The notes under the pieces were generated by a model. It ran no database searches. It was not told where the DNA came from and worked only from the letters and a program-made list of their open reading frames with translations. A DNA stretch of 64,000 nt from Prevotella sp. GTDB lineage: Bacteria; Bacteroidota; Bacteroidia; Bacteroidales; Bacteroidaceae. The DNA is taken from assembly GCA_017476785.1 (NCBI GenBank), contig JAFUZD010000029.1, positions 1 through 64,000 of the forward strand, read 5' to 3'. Positions 32,746 through 42,025 of the stretch are shown one piece after another; the stretch's first letter is position 1; the number at the start of each line of letters is the position of its first letter. The translations under genes and the position numbers were made by a program.

Positions 32746-34153
32746 CTACCAGCTTCACGTCGGTCAGCTTCAGCTGGGCGGTCTTCTCGTCAATCTGAGT
32801 GGCCGTCTTGGTGTAGACAAACGTGCTGTTGTCTATCGTGATGCCATACACGCAGTTGAGCCCGAGTATGCCGCCGGCGCGGATGGCCGTCTTGGCACCG
32901 CGACAAGTGACGCGGCTGATGTGGATATCGGTGAACTCAGGTGCCCAGCGGCGCTGCTCCTCGGTGAAGGTAGGAACGGCATTGGGGTCGCTGCCAGCCG
33001 GCCGGTCCAGATAGTCGCACTGGAAGATGACGGCCTCGTCCTTAATATCGGCCATCACAATGTCGCTGATGAATATCTGCTCCGTCTTTCCGCCGCGGCC
33101 CAGTCCGCTCTTGAAGCGCAGCCCCGTGTCGGTGCCCAGCATCCGGTTGTGGCGCACCACGATGCGGCGCATTCCGCCGGCATCCTCACTGCCGATGACG
33201 AATCCGCCGTGGGCGTGGTAGACGGTGTTGTTCTCTATCAGTATGTCCTCGCAGCCGGCAATGGAGTTGGCCTTCGGCTTGCCGCTCTTCATACAGAGGC
33301 CGTCGTCGCCGGCATCGACGGTAGCGTTGACAATCAGCGCACGATGGCAGTCGCTCAGGTCGATGGCGTCGCCGTTCTGCGCGTTCCACGGACAGCGCAC
33401 GGTGATGCCGTCGATGATGACGTTCTGGCAGTAGCAGGGATGCACGTGGAAGCGCGGCGAGTTCTGCACCGTGACGCCCTGTATGAGCACGTTCTCGCAG
33501 TCGGTCAGTCGGATGAGGTCAGCGCGCATACGCTCCTGCTTCTCGGCCGACGAGGCGATGTCGGGATAGCCGCTGCGCATCTGCCACGGGTACCACAGCG
33601 TGCCGTTCTTGGCCTCGATGCCGCCCATCTCCTTAAAGGCTTTCCACTCCCACGCGCTCACTTTCTCGCGCTTCACCGGCCGCCACTGGGCACCGTTGCC
33701 GTCGATGACGCCCTCGCCCGTGATGGCAATGTTCTTGCGCTTGGAGGCACGGATGCCGGGCAGGCAGCGGCTCGACTTGCCTGAAGGGTCGACGTAGAGA
33801 CGCTTGTCGGGCGAGAAGTAGATGATGGCATTCTTCTCTACGCGCAGCTCAATGTTGTCTTTCAGCTGGATGGGACCCGTGAGCCAGATGCCCTCGGGCA
33901 CGACGAGCCGACCGCCGCCCATCTTGGTCAGCTTCTTGATGCCGGTCTCAAAGGCCTCGGTGTTGAGCGTGATGCCGTCGGGGGTGCCACCCACGTCGAG
34001 CAGGCTCACCGTGTTATTGGGAATCTGGGGCGGGGCCACCTGTGCCACCGCCACGGGCAACTGGGCATAGTAGCGGCTATAGTCGGCCGCCTGTGCCGTT
34101 GTGCCGACGGCCAGCAACAGCAGCGTCAGCATCTGGGATAACATTCTTTTCAT
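32726..34153 (-). CDS. GH28 family polygalacturonase-like glycoside hydrolase
   Basis: This is an exported pectin-degrading enzyme of 475 aa. The signal peptide is MKRMLSQMLTLLLLAVGTTA. A right-handed parallel beta-helix follows with GH28 motifs: NGDAIDLSD, DAGDDGLCMKSG with the catalytic Asp pair, HGGFVIGSE in place of the usual GHG, and RFKSGLGRGG. I chose ATG 34153 because longer in-frame starts would run through the promoter at 34190-34197 and the palindrome array. The substrate (homogalacturonan or rhamnogalacturonan) is not determined. No other pectin genes are adjacent. Confidence 0.9.
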   Translation of the reverse strand: MKRMLSQMLTLLLLAVGTTAQAADYSRYYAQLPVAVAQVAPPQIPNNTVSLLDVGGTPDGITLNTEAFETGIKKLTKMGGGRLVVPEGIWLTGPIQLKDNIELRVEKNAIIYFSPDKRLYVDPSGKSSRCLPGIRASKRKNIAITGEGVIDGNGAQWRPVKREKVSAWEWKAFKEMGGIEAKNGTLWYPWQMRSGYPDIASSAEKQERMRADLIRLTDCENVLIQGVTVQNSPRFHVHPCYCQNVIIDGITVRCPWNAQNGDAIDLSDCHRALIVNATVDAGDDGLCMKSGKPKANSIAGCEDILIENNTVYHAHGGFVIGSEDAGGMRRIVVRHNRMLGTDTGLRFKSGLGRGGKTEQIFISDIVMADIKDEAVIFQCDYLDRPAGSDPNAVPTFTEEQRRWAPEFTDIHISRVTCRGAKTAIRAGGILGLNCVYGITIDNSTFVYTKTATQIDEKTAQLKLTDVKLVEYKMTE

Positions 34154-34189
34154 CTTCGTTCTTTTTGTTTTTAGTAGACTTTCCAGCCG

Positions 34190-34197
34190 CAAATATA
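34190..34197 (-). promoter_or_regulatory. -7 element TATATTTG of the GH28 gene
   Basis: This is an exact TAnnTTTG match, 36 bases upstream of ATG 34153. Confidence 0.55.
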
Positions 34198-34299
34198 CGC
34201 ATTTTATCTGATATGGACAGCAGCCGAGGCTGTTTTTTGCAAACCACGGGTGCTTTGTCTCATCCCCGCGGGATTTCGGAGGCCGCGTTTCAAAGGCTT

Positions 34300-34371
34300 C
34301 GGAGCGATGCTCCGCAGCCTCCGGAGCATCACTCCGCGGCCTGCGGAGCATCGCTCCCCGGGCTGCGGAGA
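34300..34371. repeat. 22-bp-phased CGGAGC palindrome array
   Basis: Three units starting at 34300, 34322 and 34344 each contain CGGAGC.ATC.CTCCG-type palindromes (CGGAGCGATGCTCCG, CGGAGCATCACTCCG, CGGAGCATCGCTCC), with a decayed fourth start (CGGAG) at 34366. The array sits in the 349-base divergent gap 34154-34502. The rest of that gap holds only the two promoter elements and AT-rich DNA. Confidence 0.85.
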
Positions 34372-34460
34372 AAGACTTCACAGCCTCCACAATCATCGCA
34401 TTAGGTAGTTTTTGGCAAGAATTACGGACTTTTTGGCGCGCTCCATTCGCCTTTTCTTCG

Positions 34461-34468
34461 TATCTTTG
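34461..34468 (+). promoter_or_regulatory. -7 element TATCTTTG of the flavodoxin gene
   Basis: This is an exact TAnnTTTG match, 34 bases before ATG 34503. Confidence 0.6.
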
Positions 34469-34502
34469 CACGCACAAAACCAAAGAAAAAAGCAAAGACA
34501 CA

Positions 34503-35075
34503 ATGAAGAATCTCAGAATGATGATGGCAGCCGTAGCGCTGCTGGTGTCCCTCGCCGCAGGGGCAAAGGGACGTGTACTCGTGGTCTACTTCTCGCACGC
34601 TGGCGACAACTATGCCGTGGGCAACATCAAAGTGGGCAACACCAAGCTGGTGGCCCAGTATATCAAAGAGGCTACGGGAGCCGACGAGTTTGAGGTGGTG
34701 GCCGTCAAGTCATACGATATGGCCTACGAACCGCTGACACGGCTGGCCAAGCAGGAGCAGCAGCGCGGCGAGAAACCGGCTTTCAAAGGGGCGGTGAAGA
34801 ACATCGGACAGTATGACACCATCTTTATCGGCACGCCCATCTGGTGGGGCACGTTCCCGCAGGTGATGTTCACCTTCTTCGACAAGTACAACCTCAATGG
34901 CAAGACGCTCATCCCCTTTGCCACCCACGAAGGCAGCGGAATGGGACGCACCGTCAGCGACCTGCAGCGGCTCTACCCACGGGCTAAGGTCGACAAGGGC
35001 ATTGCCATCTACGGCCACGATGCCAAGAGCTCGAAAGCGCGCGTGCTGAAGTGGCTCAAGAAATTCGGTTTCTAA
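34503..35075 (+). CDS. flavodoxin-like protein with export signal
   Basis: The product is 190 aa. An N-terminal signal-like segment (MKNLRMMMAAVALLVSLAAGAKG) is followed directly by a flavodoxin fold. FMN phosphate loop: VLVVYFSHAGDNYAVG. Isoalloxazine loops: GTPIWWGTFPQVMFTFF and THEGSGMGRTV. Flavodoxins usually carry electrons in the cytoplasm, so an exported version is unusual outside Bacteroidetes and gut Firmicutes. A redox role at the envelope is inference. It stands alone, with its own promoter. Confidence 0.87.
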   Translation: MKNLRMMMAAVALLVSLAAGAKGRVLVVYFSHAGDNYAVGNIKVGNTKLVAQYIKEATGADEFEVVAVKSYDMAYEPLTRLAKQEQQRGEKPAFKGAVKNIGQYDTIFIGTPIWWGTFPQVMFTFFDKYNLNGKTLIPFATHEGSGMGRTVSDLQRLYPRAKVDKGIAIYGHDAKSSKARVLKWLKKFGF

Positions 35076-35122
35076 GCAGAATAGGCAGCGAATCTTGAGA
35101 TGCTGTCACGGCCAACGGCCTC

Positions 35123-36130
35123 CTACTCTGCCGGTTGCTTCCGGCCGTTGCTTACCAGATAGGACAAGCCCATCGACCCCACCAAGACGGTGAAGATGAA
35201 GAGCAGCGACCAGCCCGTGGGCACCTCGACGTGGGGCATCCGCCACGTACTGCCGAAGACAATCAGCAGCGTGTTGACATAGTCGTCCATCGCCAGCAGC
35301 ATCTTCACTCCCACAAAAATCAGGATGATGCCCAAGCCATACTTCAGATACGTGAAATAACGGGCAATGGCGGCCAGCGCGAAGTAGAGCGCACGCAGGC
35401 CCAGAATGGCAAAGATATTACTGGTGAGCACGATGAAGGGGTCGCGCGACACGCTGAAGACAGCCGGAATCGAGTCGACGGCAAAGGCTACGTCGGTGGT
35501 CTCGATGACCAGCAGTGTGATGAGCAGGGGCGTGGCCACGCGCCGACCGTTCTCCACCGTGAAGAAACGGCCGCCGTCCATCCGGTCGGTCACGGGGAAG
35601 AAACGCTTGAACAGGCGCACAATGACGTTCTGAGAGGGGTCGCCCTGCTGCCCGTCATTGTGGCCGAACATCTTGCCACCCGTATAGAGCAGGAACAGGC
35701 CGAACAGCCCCAGCACCCACTCGAAGCGCTCTACCATCGCTGCACCGGCAAAGATGAAGATGCTGCGCAGCACCAACGCACCGAAGATGCCCCAGAAGAG
35801 CACTTCGTGCTGATACTTGCGCTCAACACCGAAGAACGAGAAGAGCATCAGGAAGACAAACAGATTGTCCATCGAGAGCGACTTCTCTATCAGATAGCCG
35901 GCCAGAAATTCGGTCGCCTTAGCGTGGGCATCGACGGGATAATACAGATAAATGAGTCCGCAGAAAGCCAGCGAGACGACTATCCACACGGCCGTCATCC
36001 GCAGCGCTTCGCCCACGCTGACCTCGTGCTGCCCCTTTCGGCCGAACATCTTCAGGTCGGCCAGCAGCATCAGCAGCACCACTACATAAAACACAATCCA
36101 CGCCCACAGGGGCAACTGTACAACTCCCAT
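35123..36130 (-). CDS. TerC family integral membrane protein
   Basis: The product is 335 aa with about seven transmembrane helices. TerC-family motifs are KSLSMDNLFVFLMLFSFFGV, VLFWGIFGALVLRSIFIFAGAA, and VIETTDVAFAVDSIPAVF with conserved acidic residues in the membrane. Family members such as Alx and TerC have been linked to manganese export and tellurite resistance. I chose ATG 36130 because a longer in-frame start at 36163 would overlap the promoter at 36161-36168. No ter operon or manganese riboswitch is visible in the leader. Confidence 0.9.
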   Translation of the reverse strand: MGVVQLPLWAWIVFYVVVLLMLLADLKMFGRKGQHEVSVGEALRMTAVWIVVSLAFCGLIYLYYPVDAHAKATEFLAGYLIEKSLSMDNLFVFLMLFSFFGVERKYQHEVLFWGIFGALVLRSIFIFAGAAMVERFEWVLGLFGLFLLYTGGKMFGHNDGQQGDPSQNVIVRLFKRFFPVTDRMDGGRFFTVENGRRVATPLLITLLVIETTDVAFAVDSIPAVFSVSRDPFIVLTSNIFAILGLRALYFALAAIARYFTYLKYGLGIILIFVGVKMLLAMDDYVNTLLIVFGSTWRMPHVEVPTGWSLLFIFTVLVGSMGLSYLVSNGRKQPAE

Positions 36131-36160
36131 ACTTGCTCTGTCATATTGTTGTTTCGGCTG

Positions 36161-36168
36161 CAAAGGTA
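36161..36168 (-). promoter_or_regulatory. -7 element TACCTTTG of the terC-like gene
   Basis: This is an exact TAnnTTTG match, 30 bases upstream of ATG 36130. Confidence 0.6.
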
Positions 36169-36252
36169 ATAAATAAATCGCAATTCATTGCATCCTGCGC
36201 AATTTTTACCCACCGTCCAGAGGGGGCAAAGGAAAGAAAAAGACGTTTTTCC

Positions 36253-36283
36253 TTTGTGTTTCTGCGGTTTATTCGTAACTTTG
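36253..36283 (+). promoter_or_regulatory. promoter of dxs-trkA-trkH (TTTG-N19-TAACTTTG)
   Basis: The -33 TTTG lies at 36253-36256 and the -7 TAACTTTG at 36276-36283, with 19 bases between. This is a full match to the Bacteroidetes consensus. The GTG start of dxs follows 31 bases later. Confidence 0.75.
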
Positions 36284-36314
36284 CACCTTACTAAAAATAA
36301 CCAAACAGAAGATA

Positions 36315-38201
36315 GTGGAAAAAGACAGACTGGATCTTTTGAGCCAGATCAGATATCCGGAAGACCTGCGCAAGCTGTCGGTCGACGAGCTGCCGGAGCT
36401 CTGCAACGAGCTGCGGCAGGACATCGTAGACGAGCTGTCGGTCAACCCCGGCCACCTCGCCTCGTCGCTGGGCGTGGCCGAGATTACCGTGGCACTGCAC
36501 TACGTCTACAACACACCCGAAGACCGCATCGTGTGGGACGTGGGACATCAGGCCTACGGACACAAGATTCTGACCGGACGGCGCGAGCAGTTCGCCACCA
36601 ACCGTAAGCTGGGAGGCCTCCGCCCGTTCCCCTCGCCCGAGGAGAGCGAGTACGACACGTTCGTATGCGGGCACGCATCGAACAGCATCTCGGCGGCGCT
36701 CGGTATGGCCGTGGCGGCCAAGATGGAGGGGCGCGACCGCCACGTGGTGGCCGTCATCGGCGACGGGGCGATGAGCGGCGGACTGGCCTTCGAGGGGCTG
36801 AACAACGCTTCGGCCACGCCCAACGATATGCTGATTATACTCAACGACAACAATATGTCCATCGACCGCTCGGTGGGCGGAATGAAGCAATACCTGCTCT
36901 CGCTCAACACGAACGAGACCTACAATGCACTGCGCTTTAAGGTGTCGCAGTGGATGCACCGTAAGGGAATGCTCGAGGAGGACCGCCGCAAAGGGCTCAT
37001 CCGACTCTCGAACGCCGTGAAGTCGGCCATCTCGCACCAGCAGAACATCTTCGAGGGACTGGACATCCGTTACTTCGGCCCCTTCGACGGGCACAACGTG
37101 AAGGAGTTGGTGCGCATCCTGCGCCAGCTGAAGGATATGAAAGGCCCCAAGCTGCTGCACCTGCACACCACGAAAGGCAAAGGATACGAACCGGCCGAGA
37201 AGGCGGCCACCATCTGGCACGCCCCGGGCAAGTTTGACGCCGAGACGGGCGAGCGCATTGTAAAAGACACCTCGAACCAGCCGCCGAAGTATCAAGACGT
37301 GTTCGGAGAGACGCTGCTCGAACTGGCACGGCTGAACCCGAGAATCGTCGGCGTGACGCCCGCGATGCCCACGGGATGCTCGATGAACATACTGATGCAG
37401 GAGATGCCCGACAGGGCATTCGACGTAGGCATTGCCGAAGGGCACGCCGTGACCTTCTCGGGCGGACTGGCAAAGGACGGGCTGCTGCCCTTCTGCAACA
37501 TTTACAGTGCCTTTGCACAGCGGGCCTACGACAACATCATACACGACGTGGCCATCCTCGGACTCAACGTCGTGTTCTGCTTCGACCGCGCCGGACTGGT
37601 GGGCGAAGACGGAGCCACGCACCACGGTGCCTTCGATCTGGCTGCGCTGCGCCCTGTTCCCAACCTGACCATTGCATCGCCGATGGACGAGCACGAGCTG
37701 CGCCGGCTGATGTTCACGGCTCAGCTGCCCGACCGCGGGCCGTTCGTCATCCGCTATCCGCGCGGCAACGGCGTGAAGGTGGACTGGCGTTGCCCGCTGG
37801 AAGAGGTGGCCGTAGGCACTGGCCGCAAGCTGCGCGACGGCACTGACGTGGCCGTCATCACGCTGGGGCCCATCGGCAACACGGCGGCGCAGGCCATCGA
37901 CGAACTGCCCGACCGCTCCATCGCCCACTACGACCTGCGCTTCCTCAAGCCGCTCGACGGACAGATGCTCGATGAGATAGGGCGACGCTTCAGCCGCATC
38001 GTCACGGTAGAGGACGGCGTGCGCAACGGCGGAATGGGGTCGGCCGTCATCGAATGGATGAACGACCACGGCTACCGCCCCCACATAGTGCGGCTGGGAC
38101 TGCCCGACAGCTTCGTGGAGCACGGCACCGTGGCACAGTTGCAAGCCATCGTGGGCATTGACAAAGAAAGTATCATTAAGGTATTGAGAGAAGGAGAATG
38201 A
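36315..38201 (+). CDS. dxs: 1-deoxy-D-xylulose-5-phosphate synthase
   Basis: This thiamine diphosphate enzyme joins pyruvate and glyceraldehyde 3-phosphate, the entry step of the MEP isoprenoid pathway. The product is 628 aa from a GTG start. N-terminal ThDP domain: [42 protein letters not shown] with NDNNMSID. Pyrimidine domain: [38 protein letters not shown]-terminal transketolase domain follows. It overlaps trkA by ATGA, so three genes with different roles probably share one transcript. Confidence 0.96.
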   Translation: MEKDRLDLLSQIRYPEDLRKLSVDELPELCNELRQDIVDELSVNPGHLASSLGVAEITVALHYVYNTPEDRIVWDVGHQAYGHKILTGRREQFATNRKLGGLRPFPSPEESEYDTFVCGHASNSISAALGMAVAAKMEGRDRHVVAVIGDGAMSGGLAFEGLNNASATPNDMLIILNDNNMSIDRSVGGMKQYLLSLNTNETYNALRFKVSQWMHRKGMLEEDRRKGLIRLSNAVKSAISHQQNIFEGLDIRYFGPFDGHNVKELVRILRQLKDMKGPKLLHLHTTKGKGYEPAEKAATIWHAPGKFDAETGERIVKDTSNQPPKYQDVFGETLLELARLNPRIVGVTPAMPTGCSMNILMQEMPDRAFDVGIAEGHAVTFSGGLAKDGLLPFCNIYSAFAQRAYDNIIHDVAILGLNVVFCFDRAGLVGEDGATHHGAFDLAALRPVPNLTIASPMDEHELRRLMFTAQLPDRGPFVIRYPRGNGVKVDWRCPLEEVAVGTGRKLRDGTDVAVITLGPIGNTAAQAIDELPDRSIAHYDLRFLKPLDGQMLDEIGRRFSRIVTVEDGVRNGGMGSAVIEWMNDHGYRPHIVRLGLPDSFVEHGTVAQLQAIVGIDKESIIKVLREGE

Positions 38202-39556
38202 AGATTATCATTGCCGGTGCAGGCGCCGTGGGTACTCACCTGTCGAAGCTGTTGTCGCGCGACCATCAGGACTGCGTGCTGATAGATGCCGACCCCGCAC
38301 GGCTGAGCAATCTGGACAGCAAGTACGACATAATGACGCTGCTGGGCTCGGCCACGAGCATCAAGACACAGAAAGAGGCCGGCGTGGAGCACGCCGACCT
38401 GTTCGTGGGCGTCACGCCCGACGAGAGCCAGAATATGAATGCCTGCATCATTGCCCACCGCCTCGGTGCCAAGAAGACCGTGGCCCGCATCGACAACTAC
38501 GAATATCTGTCGCAGCAGCAGTCGGCCTTCTTTAAGGAACTGGGCATCGACGCACTGGTCTATCCCGAGGTGCTGGCTGCCACCGACATCATCAACGGAC
38601 TGAAGATGTCGTGGGTGAGGCAGCGCTGGGACGTGCACGGCGGAGCACTGGTGCTGCTGGGCATCAAGCTGCGCGAGAGTGCCGAGATACTGAACCAGCC
38701 GCTGCGCAACCTCTGCGGCCCGGACGACCCCTACCACATCGTAGCCATCAAGCGCGGCGAGGAGACGATTATCCCCGGCGGCAACGACGAGCTGCACGTG
38801 CTCGACCTCGCCTACTTTATGACTACACGCGAATACATCCCATACATACGCAAGCTGGTGGGCAAAGAGCACTATGCCGACGTGAAGAACGTCATCATAA
38901 TGGGAGGCGGAAAGACGGCCGTACGCGCCGCACTGACCACGCCCGACTATATGAACGTGAAGATTATCGAAAAGAGCGAGCGCCGCTGCGAGCAGCTGAA
39001 CGAGCTGCTCAACGACGTTGACACGATGGTGATTCACGGCGACGGGCGCGACTTCGGACTGCTGCAAGAGGAGGGCATACAGACCACGCAGGCCTTTGTG
39101 GCACTGACGGGCAACGCCGAGACCAACATCCTTGCCTGTCTGACGGCCAAGCGGCTGGGCGTTCGCAAGACCATCGCAATGGTGGAGAACCTCGACTATG
39201 TCGATATGGCCGAGGGACTGGACATCGGAACCATCATCAACAAGAAGACCGTGGCGGCCAGCCGCATCTATCAGATGATGCTCGATGCCGACGTGAGCAA
39301 TATGCGCTCGCTGATGATGGTAGACAGCGACGTGGCCGAATTCACTGCCGCCGAGGGAGCACGCGTCACCAAGCACGCCGTGAAGGACCTCGGTCTGCCG
39401 TTCGGAGTGACCATCGGCGGACTGGTGCGCCACAATCAAGGCATCCTCGTCAATGGTAACACGCGCATCGAAGCGGGCGACTCGGTGATGGTGTTCTGCC
39501 ACGAACAGAACCTGAAGAAGGTGGAGAAATACTTTAAAGCCGCTACACTATGGTAA
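38198..39556 (+). CDS. trkA: Trk potassium uptake regulatory subunit TrkA
   Basis: This cytoplasmic NAD(H)-binding gate regulator of the TrkH potassium channel has 452 aa. Two tandem RCK_N/RCK_C halves are seen: [17 protein letters not shown] with D-A-D-P at the first strand end, and [15 protein letters not shown] at about residue 230. Each is followed by a C-terminal regulatory lobe. It overlaps dxs by 4 bases and trkH by 7 bases, the tight coupling expected for complex partners. Confidence 0.95.
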   Translation: MKIIIAGAGAVGTHLSKLLSRDHQDCVLIDADPARLSNLDSKYDIMTLLGSATSIKTQKEAGVEHADLFVGVTPDESQNMNACIIAHRLGAKKTVARIDNYEYLSQQQSAFFKELGIDALVYPEVLAATDIINGLKMSWVRQRWDVHGGALVLLGIKLRESAEILNQPLRNLCGPDDPYHIVAIKRGEETIIPGGNDELHVLDLAYFMTTREYIPYIRKLVGKEHYADVKNVIIMGGGKTAVRAALTTPDYMNVKIIEKSERRCEQLNELLNDVDTMVIHGDGRDFGLLQEEGIQTTQAFVALTGNAETNILACLTAKRLGVRKTIAMVENLDYVDMAEGLDIGTIINKKTVAASRIYQMMLDADVSNMRSLMMVDSDVAEFTAAEGARVTKHAVKDLGLPFGVTIGGLVRHNQGILVNGNTRIEAGDSVMVFCHEQNLKKVEKYFKAATLW

Positions 39557-41010
39557 ACATCCGGCTGGTATACAAGATTATCGGCTCGCTGCTCTTCCTG
39601 CTGGGCTTGCTGATGTCGCTGTGCGCCATTATGTCGTTCTGCTATCACGAGGACGACATAATGGCGTTTCTTGTATCTACCATCCTGACCCTCTGTGCCG
39701 GACTTGTGTTCAAGTATCTGGGGCGCGACTCGGGCAACAACCTCAGCCGCCGCGACGCCTATCTGCTGGTGTCGTCGACGTGGGTGGCCTTCAGCCTGTT
39801 CGGTATGCTGCCCTTCCTCATCAGTGGCTATATCACCAGCGTCACCGACGCCTTCTTCGAGACAATGTCGGGCTTCTCGACCACCGGAGCTACCGTCATT
39901 GACGACGTGGAGCGGCTGCCCCACGCCCTGCTTTACTGGCGCACACAGACGCAATGGATTGGCGGACTGGGTATCGTCTTCTTCACCATTGCCATCCTGC
40001 CCTCAATGATTGGGGGCGGCAGCGTGAAGGTGTTTGCCGCGGAGGCCACGGGACCGATGCGCTCCAAGATGCATCCCCGCCTGTCTACTACGGCTAAGTG
40101 GATATGGACCGTCTACCTCGGCCTCACCGTGGCCTGCATCCTATCCTACTATCTGGCGGGGATGGGATGGTTCGACAGCATCAACTATGCAATGACCACC
40201 ACTGCCACCGGCGGCTTCTCTACCCATAATGACAGCACGCTGTTCTTCCGCTCGGCCTCCATCGACTATATCGCCATCGTGTTCCAGTTCCTCTCCGGCA
40301 TCAATTTCACGATGCTCTACTACTCCATCTTCAAGTGTAAGTTCGGCTCGCTGCTGCGCAGCTCGGAGTTCAAGCTCTACATCGCCATCGTGCTCGGGGC
40401 CACGCTTTGGATTGGCTGGCTGCTGATGACACGCAATGGCTACGGGCTGGAGCGCGCCCTGCGCTCGGCATTGTTTCAGGTGGTATCGTTCGTCACCACC
40501 ACTGGTCTCTCCAACGACGACCCCTCGCTCTGGCCACGCATCACGTGGATTATTCTTGCCGGCCTGATGTTCATCGGTGCCTGCTCGGGCTCCACCACGG
40601 GCGGATTCAAGTGCATCCGCGGCGTGATGCTGTTTAAGGTGCTGCGCAACGAGTTCCACAAGATACTCCATCCCAATGCCGTATTCCCCGTGAAGATCAA
40701 CCGCCAGCCCATTCCGCAGCAAAACCTGCAGTCGCTGCTGGCCTTCTTCACCATCTACGTGCTCATCCTCTTCATCACCGTGGCCATAATGATTGTCTCG
40801 GGCATTGATATCGTCAATGCCGTCACCATCGCCTTCGGCGTCATCAGCAACGTGGGGCCGTCGCTCAGCACGCAGATAGGACCGGAGATGTCGTGGGCAC
40901 TACTGCCCGTAGGCATCAAGTGGATATGTGCCTTCCTGATGCTCGTGGGCCGTCTGGAAATCCTGTCGGTCCTCGTGCTCTTCACCCGCGCCTTCTGGAA
41001 AGACAACTGA
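39550..41010 (+). CDS. trkH: Trk potassium uptake transmembrane subunit TrkH
   Basis: This is the membrane pore for potassium uptake, 486 aa. Four MPM repeats each have a selectivity-filter-like segment: MSGFSTTGATV, TTTATGGFSTHN, TTTGLSNDDP and GVISNVGPSLS. Between repeats lies the SGSTTGGFKCIRG segment typical of TrkH. It starts 7 bases inside trkA. The 49 bases before manA hold no clear terminator. Confidence 0.95.
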   Translation: MVNIRLVYKIIGSLLFLLGLLMSLCAIMSFCYHEDDIMAFLVSTILTLCAGLVFKYLGRDSGNNLSRRDAYLLVSSTWVAFSLFGMLPFLISGYITSVTDAFFETMSGFSTTGATVIDDVERLPHALLYWRTQTQWIGGLGIVFFTIAILPSMIGGGSVKVFAAEATGPMRSKMHPRLSTTAKWIWTVYLGLTVACILSYYLAGMGWFDSINYAMTTTATGGFSTHNDSTLFFRSASIDYIAIVFQFLSGINFTMLYYSIFKCKFGSLLRSSEFKLYIAIVLGATLWIGWLLMTRNGYGLERALRSALFQVVSFVTTTGLSNDDPSLWPRITWIILAGLMFIGACSGSTTGGFKCIRGVMLFKVLRNEFHKILHPNAVFPVKINRQPIPQQNLQSLLAFFTIYVLILFITVAIMIVSGIDIVNAVTIAFGVISNVGPSLSTQIGPEMSWALLPVGIKWICAFLMLVGRLEILSVLVLFTRAFWKDN

Positions 41011-41059
41011 GGCAGCGCGGCCATCGCCATTAACGCTATTACAACAACCATACAGACCA

Positions 41060-42025
41060 ATGAGAAAGTTCTACAAGTTTCAGCCGCTACTGATGACCAC
41101 GCTCTGGGGCGGCGACAAGATTATCCCGTTCAAACAGCTCGACACGCAGCAGGAACGCGTGGGCGAGAGCTGGGAAATATCGGGCGTGGCAGGCAATGAG
41201 ACCGTCACGGCCGACGATGAACGCCTGCCGCTCAACCAACTGGTAAGCCAATTGAAGGGCGAACTCGTGGGCGAAGCCAACTATCAACGCTTCGGCGACG
41301 AGTTCCCGCTGCTCATCAAGTTCATCGATGCCCGTCAAGACCTCAGCATCCAAGTACACCCCACCGACGAGATAGCCCACCGACAGGGCAAGCGGCGCGG
41401 CAAGACTGAGATGTGGTACATTATGGATTCAGAGCCCGGAGCCAAGCTCTATAACGGACTGAAGAAGCCGCTCACGCCCGAAGAATACAAGCGCAGCGTG
41501 GAAGACGACACCATCTGCGACGCACTGGCTCAGTACGAGGTGCAGGCGGGCGACTGCTTCTTCATCCCCGCAGGCCGCATCCACGCCATCGGAGCCGGCT
41601 GTTTCCTCGCCGAGATTCAGCAGACCAGCGACGTCACCTACCGCATCTACGACTTCAAGCGGCGCGACAAAGACGGCAACTTCCGCCAGTTGCACACCGA
41701 GGAGGCTGCCGAATCGATAGACTACACCGTTCTCGACGACTATCGCACCCACTACCGCACCGCCAAGAACGAGGGAGTGGAGATGGTGAGCTGCCCCTAC
41801 TTCACCACCTCGGTCTACGACCTCGACGAGCCGATGACCATCGACTACAGCGAACTCGACTCGTTCGTCATCCTCATCGGCCTCAGCGGCTCGGCCACCG
41901 TCACCATCGACGACGACACCGAGACCACGCTCCGTGCTGGCGAGACGCTGCTACTGCCCGCTAATATAAATAATGTACGCGTAGAAGGTACGGCCAAGTT
42001 CCTCGAGACTTACGTTGCTTTCTGA
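41060..42025 (+). CDS. manA: mannose-6-phosphate isomerase, class I
   Basis: This enzyme interconverts mannose 6-phosphate and fructose 6-phosphate, feeding GDP-mannose or glycolysis. The product is 321 aa, the short cupin form common in Firmicutes and Bacteroidetes. Zinc ligands are visible in SIQVHPTDEIA, KTEMWYIMD and IPAGRIHAIGAGC. The end overlaps the 3' end of the converging DUF4435 gene by 16 bases, so there is no terminator between them. Confidence 0.94.
   Translation: MRKFYKFQPLLMTTLWGGDKIIPFKQLDTQQERVGESWEISGVAGNETVTADDERLPLNQLVSQLKGELVGEANYQRFGDEFPLLIKFIDARQDLSIQVHPTDEIAHRQGKRRGKTEMWYIMDSEPGAKLYNGLKKPLTPEEYKRSVEDDTICDALAQYEVQAGDCFFIPAGRIHAIGAGCFLAEIQQTSDVTYRIYDFKRRDKDGNFRQLHTEEAAESIDYTVLDDYRTHYRTAKNEGVEMVSCPYFTTSVYDLDEPMTIDYSELDSFVILIGLSGSATVTIDDDTETTLRAGETLLLPANINNVRVEGTAKFLETYVAF

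Noticed and set aside
34154..34501. Extension of the GH28 frame to 34501.
   Set aside because: It runs through the promoter at 34190-34197 and the palindrome array and displaces the signal peptide inward.
36291..38144. A 617-codon antisense frame over dxs.
   Set aside because: It is the GC-skewed shadow of dxs, which has full catalytic motifs on the plus strand.
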